Origin: Halothiobacillaceae bacterium
GTDB lineage: Bacteria; Pseudomonadota; Gammaproteobacteria; Halothiobacillales; Halothiobacillaceae
DNA length: 38,193 nt
Reading direction: 5' to 3'
NCBI GenBank assembly: GCA_016938615.1
Contig: JAFGUH010000264.1
Coordinates: 1-38,193, forward strand
A program made the position numbers and the translations under genes. The notes beneath the pieces were generated by a model, which saw nothing but the letters and a program-made list of their open reading frames with translations, made no database searches and was not told the origin of the DNA. Every line of letters begins with the position of its first letter. Position 1 is the stretch's first letter. Positions 35,871 to 38,193 of this stretch are shown here, piece by piece.

Positions 35871-36118
35871 AGACTGCGCAGCGAGGCAAATATCTGTTCG
35901 TTACGCTCGTCGTCCGAGCGCAGGTTCAGCCCGTAACGTTTGGAGACAACGAGCGCGATTTCCAGCACGTCGATGGAATCGAGCCCGAGTCCGTCGCCGA
36001 AAAGCGGGGCGTCCGGGTCGATCTCCGCAGGGGATTCGTCGAGGTTGAGCGCGTCGACGAGGTGCGCGGCCACTTCCGGTATAAGGGCGTCGGTCTTGGT
36101 GTCGATGGTGTCTGTCAT
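35837..36118 (-). CDS. Acyl carrier protein 1, pigment cluster
   Basis: A 93-residue acidic carrier protein. The phosphopantetheine attachment site is Ser48 in GLGLDSIDVLEIA. It carries the starter aryl group or the growing polyene between ligase, ketosynthase and tailoring enzymes. It differs from the second carrier protein (37421) in length and in the residues after the Ser, so the two probably have different partners, as do ApeE/ApeF and the two carrier proteins of Xanthomonas. It begins 44 bases after the ketosynthase stop, the largest gap inside this block, without a clear Shine-Dalgarno. Confidence 0.92.
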   Translation of the reverse strand: MTDTIDTKTDALIPEVAAHLVDALNLDESPAEIDPDAPLFGDGLGLDSIDVLEIALVVSKRYGLNLRSDDERNEQIFASLRSLCRFIAEHRTK

Positions 36119-36162
36119 GAGTATGGGTCGTTGGTGGATGCGAAACCATGGGCTATGCGGTA

Positions 36163-37428
36163 TCAGTCGTCGTCCGCCCTGGAGAATGCCAGAACCGCGT
36201 TGCTGCCGCCGAAGGCGAACGAATTCGATAGGGCCGCTACTATACCGGGAACCTCGCGCGCCCGGTCTCTAATGTGATCGACGCCCGCGCAGGCAGGGTC
36301 GATCACGTCCAGGTGGGCCGTCGGCGGCAACGACCGTCGTTGCAAGGCCATCACGGTGATCGCCGCTTCGATTGCGCCGGTGGCGCCCATTGCATGCCCG
36401 TGGGCTGCCTTGGTGGCACTGACCGGCAACCGGGCGGCTCTTTGTGTACCGAAGACGCTGCGCAGTGCATCGATCTCGATCGCGTCTCCTTCGGTGGTCG
36501 CGGTGCCGTGAGCGTTCACGTAGCCGATCGCGTCGTGTGGCAACCTCGCGTCGGCCAAGGCCTTCTCGATGGCGCGGACCTGCCCGTGTTTCTGCGGCCG
36601 AACCACGTGGTTCGCATCGTTAGACGCCCCGAATCCGCAGAGTTCGGCGAGAATGGGGGCGCCGCGCGATCGGGCCCGATCCATCGATTCCAGCACCAGG
36701 CACGCCGCACCCTCCGCGAGTACGAGGCCCCGACGCTCTGGGTGGAACGGCCGACAAGCGAGGTGCGCGTTCTCGTCGTCGCCGGGGGCGAGCATGTGCA
36801 TGGCATCCCAGGCACGCAAAACGCCCAGGGCCAATGGCAGGTCCGAGCCGCCGGCGAGCATCAGGTCCATGTGCCCGTCCCGGATGCGCTCGTAGGCGTC
36901 GCCGATCGCGATCGCGGCCGAGGCGCAGGCGACGCTGTGGGTCACGGCCTGTCCGCCAAGGCCGTAGCGGATACCGAGCTGGGCAGAGGCGGCATTGTTC
37001 ATGCCCATCACCACGGACATCGGTGAAAGACGTTGCCGCCCCTCTTTCCAGAAAGCGCGGTAGCCGTTCTCGAAGGTGTTTATGCCGCCCAGTCCAGTTC
37101 CCCAGTTGACACCCGCACGGGGGTCAACGCTGGTTGGCGCGGGAAGGGCAGCGTGGGCCCAGGCCTCGTCGGCGGCGAGCAGGGCGAGTCGCGCGAACGG
37201 ATCGGTGGCGCGGCACAGCGCCTTGCCGAGTCGCGCCTCGAAATCGATCGGATCGAAAAAGACCGCCGGGGTGCGGCCACCGAGGCCGGCATCGCCATAG
37301 TCGAAGGGGCGTACGCTCGACTGACCGGCGAGCAAGCGGTCCATCAACGCGTTGGTGTCGCCGCCGAACGGGTCGAGTATCGACAGTCCGGTTACCGCCA
37401 CACGCGTGCGACTGCGCGGGTCACGCAT
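36163..37428 (-). CDS. Beta-ketoacyl-ACP synthase (FabF-like), pigment cluster
   Basis: A 421-residue condensing enzyme with Cys168 in HSVACASAAIAIG, the His of VNAHGTATTEGD and the Lys/His of ATKAAHGHAMGATGA; it ends NSFAFGGSNAVLAF. It is a complete FabF-type ketosynthase and is distinct from the ketosynthase/CLF pair on the plus strand. It may act alone, like ApeR, for the first or a specific extension step. The start overlaps the second carrier-protein gene by 8 bases, pointing to a functional pair. Confidence 0.95.
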   Translation of the reverse strand: MRDPRSRTRVAVTGLSILDPFGGDTNALMDRLLAGQSSVRPFDYGDAGLGGRTPAVFFDPIDFEARLGKALCRATDPFARLALLAADEAWAHAALPAPTSVDPRAGVNWGTGLGGINTFENGYRAFWKEGRQRLSPMSVVMGMNNAASAQLGIRYGLGGQAVTHSVACASAAIAIGDAYERIRDGHMDLMLAGGSDLPLALGVLRAWDAMHMLAPGDDENAHLACRPFHPERRGLVLAEGAACLVLESMDRARSRGAPILAELCGFGASNDANHVVRPQKHGQVRAIEKALADARLPHDAIGYVNAHGTATTEGDAIEIDALRSVFGTQRAARLPVSATKAAHGHAMGATGAIEAAITVMALQRRSLPPTAHLDVIDPACAGVDHIRDRAREVPGIVAALSNSFAFGGSNAVLAFSRADDD

Positions 37429-37657
37429 CGTCGGGAAGATGCCCGCGAAGGATATCGATCAAATCTTGTACCGTTTCTGGCGTGCCAACGTCATTGCCAA
37501 GCTCGATGTTCATTCTTTCCTCGAGCGAAAAGATCAATTCCAGCAAGGTGAACGAGTCGATGCCAAGCTCGTCCAGCCGACGCTCTGGCGTGACCGAGGC
37601 CGGGTCGATGTCGGTATTTTCGGCGATGCCCGTCCGGATGATCTCGAGTGCCTGCAT
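37421..37657 (-). CDS. Acyl carrier protein 2, first gene of the right pigment block
   Basis: A 78-residue carrier protein of normal size, with phosphopantetheine site Ser35 in DELGIDSFTLLELIF and the acidic helix II/III expected for the family. The ATG at 37657 has a strong Shine-Dalgarno, AGGAAGGA. It is the promoter-proximal gene of a nine-gene minus-strand block (37657 to 28923) in which nearly every junction overlaps. MITE-like copy 3 ends 39 bases upstream of the start codon, so the block's promoter lies in or beyond that element. Confidence 0.94.
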   Translation of the reverse strand: MQALEIIRTGIAENTDIDPASVTPERRLDELGIDSFTLLELIFSLEERMNIELGNDVGTPETVQDLIDILRGHLPDDA

Positions 37658-37696
37658 GCGTGTCCTTCCTGTGGTGATGATAATCCGTTACGTAAA

Positions 37697-38047
37697 GGAA
37701 ACCCTGCCGGAATGGCCCGCCCGCACGCCGGCGCGGGCGTTCTGAACGAGCCTTGCCCATCCGGGCCGCCCGAATCTCGGTGTCGGGGCCCGCTCCAAGG
37801 AGCCGTGTACATCCGCCGATGCGGCCGCGTCTCCACCGTTCGCCATTGGTCCTTAAGCACCGTGACAAGGGGGACAGGCGCGCCGGGGACGCGTCCGGGC
37901 GCACCGCGACACGCGGTGTGTCATCCAACTCGTTCAGCGCCGAGTCTTCGCGGCTACGCAAAACCACCGTTGTCAACCCGGGACACTGCCTCGTGGATTG
38001 CGGGCAACCCGCGAGGCAGAGGCACAACCGAATCCTACAGACCTTCC
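37697..38047 (+). mobile_element. Degenerate MITE-like element, copy 3
   Basis: A 351-bp non-coding stretch between the pigment block and the tRNA. Its left end GGAAACCCTGCCGGAATG (37697-37714) matches the consensus terminal repeat GGAAACTCTGCACGAATG at 15 of 18 positions. Its right 38 bases (38010-38047) match the right end of copy 1 at 29 of 38 positions, including the block CAGAGGCAC. A 17-base identity with copy 1 (37714-37730 and 6675-6691) adds weak support. A hairpin CTGCCTC/GAGGCAG occurs at 37986-38019. It is more diverged than copies 1 and 2, so presumably older. No gene is apparent in it. Confidence 0.55.
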
Positions 38048-38068
38048 CTCGGGAGCGGGTGAGCGGAT

Positions 38069-38094
38069 ATAAAAAAAGACACCCGGAGGTGCCT
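38069..38094 (-). terminator. Terminator of the tRNA-Ser transcript
   Basis: On the minus strand a 7-bp stem (AGGCACC/GGTGTCT, one G-T pair, loop TCCG; arms at 38088-38094 and 38077-38083) is followed by at least six T. It starts 17 bases after the tRNA 3' end. In the other direction the hairpin is also followed by GTTTTT, so it could act both ways. Confidence 0.85.
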
Positions 38095-38110
38095 GTTTTT
38101 GCCTGATTGA

Positions 38111-38193
38111 TGGCGGAGGGTCAGGGATTCGAACCCTGGAAGGGCTATTAACCCTTGCCGGTTTTCAAGACCGGTGCATTCAACCGCTCTGCC
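38111..38193 (-). tRNA. tRNA-Ser(UGA), 5' end beyond the window
   Basis: The minus strand reads GGCAGAGCGGTTGAATGCAC and onward, with anticodon loop CTTGAAA (anticodon UGA, template 38165-38167), a long class II variable arm (AAGGGTTAATAGCCCTT), the T-arm GGGTTCGAATCCC and an encoded 3' CCA (38111-38113). This is a typical serine tRNA decoding UCA and other UCN codons. About eight bases of the 5' acceptor stem lie outside the window. Confidence 0.95.

Noticed and set aside
37986-38019. Hairpin as a riboswitch or small RNA upstream of the pigment block
   Set aside because: It falls within the diverged end of MITE-like copy 3 and matches no riboswitch I recognise; treated as part of the element.
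1-38193. CRISPR array
   Set aside because: No regularly spaced direct repeats were seen anywhere in the window.

Overview
The window is high-GC gammaproteobacterial DNA. The clearest taxonomic sign is the run truA-trpF-trpB-trpA-accD-folC-(SPOR protein)-cvpA-purF, a conserved housekeeping order in gammaproteobacteria. Genus cannot be read from the sequence; a halophilic or sulfur-oxidising lineage is only a guess. Genes are tightly packed, with many 1-, 4- or 8-base start/stop overlaps, and no frameshifted or broken gene was seen.

Region 1 (1-6400, minus strand) is a three-part RND efflux operon: outer-membrane TolC-type channel, lipoprotein adaptor and a 1103-residue inner-membrane permease. 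It ends in a strong hairpin terminator. It is preceded by a promoter that lies inside a 24-bp AT-rich palindrome, so a repressor probably controls it. Region 2 (6840-19938, plus strand) holds housekeeping genes: tRNA pseudouridine synthase, the last three tryptophan enzymes, acetyl-CoA carboxylase beta, folylpolyglutamate synthase, a SPOR protein, CvpA, PurF, an L,D-transpeptidase, a YajG-like lipoprotein, IlvD and a PaiB-like flavin protein.

Region 3 (19949-37657) is a complete aryl-polyene / xanthomonadin-type pigment cluster in three blocks. The left minus block encodes a flavin halogenase-like enzyme, a XanB2-like chorismatase that should make the hydroxybenzoate starter, a PlsC-like acyltransferase and a family 2 glycosyltransferase. 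The middle plus block encodes a PAP2 phosphatase, a ketosynthase, its chain-length factor, a ketoreductase and a NodB-fold deacetylase. The right minus block encodes two acyl carrier proteins, another ketosynthase, a membrane protein, the AMP-forming aryl:ACP ligase, two hot-dog dehydratases, an LpxL-like acyltransferase, a LolA-like carrier and an MMPL exporter. Together they can activate hydroxybenzoate on a carrier protein, extend it by repeated condensation, ketoreduction and dehydration, attach the polyene to a lipid or sugar-lipid and move it to the outer membrane. The halogenase suggests a halogenated aryl head.

Region 4 is a 3'-complete, 5'-truncated tRNA-Ser(UGA) on the minus strand with its terminator, at the right edge.

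The least expected structure is a family of three non-coding MITE-like elements (6550-6806, 24489-24676, 37697-38047) sharing terminal inverted repeats close to GGGAAACTCTGCACGAAT. Each sits within about 40 bp of, or overlaps, the first codon of an operon: truA-trp and two of the three pigment blocks.
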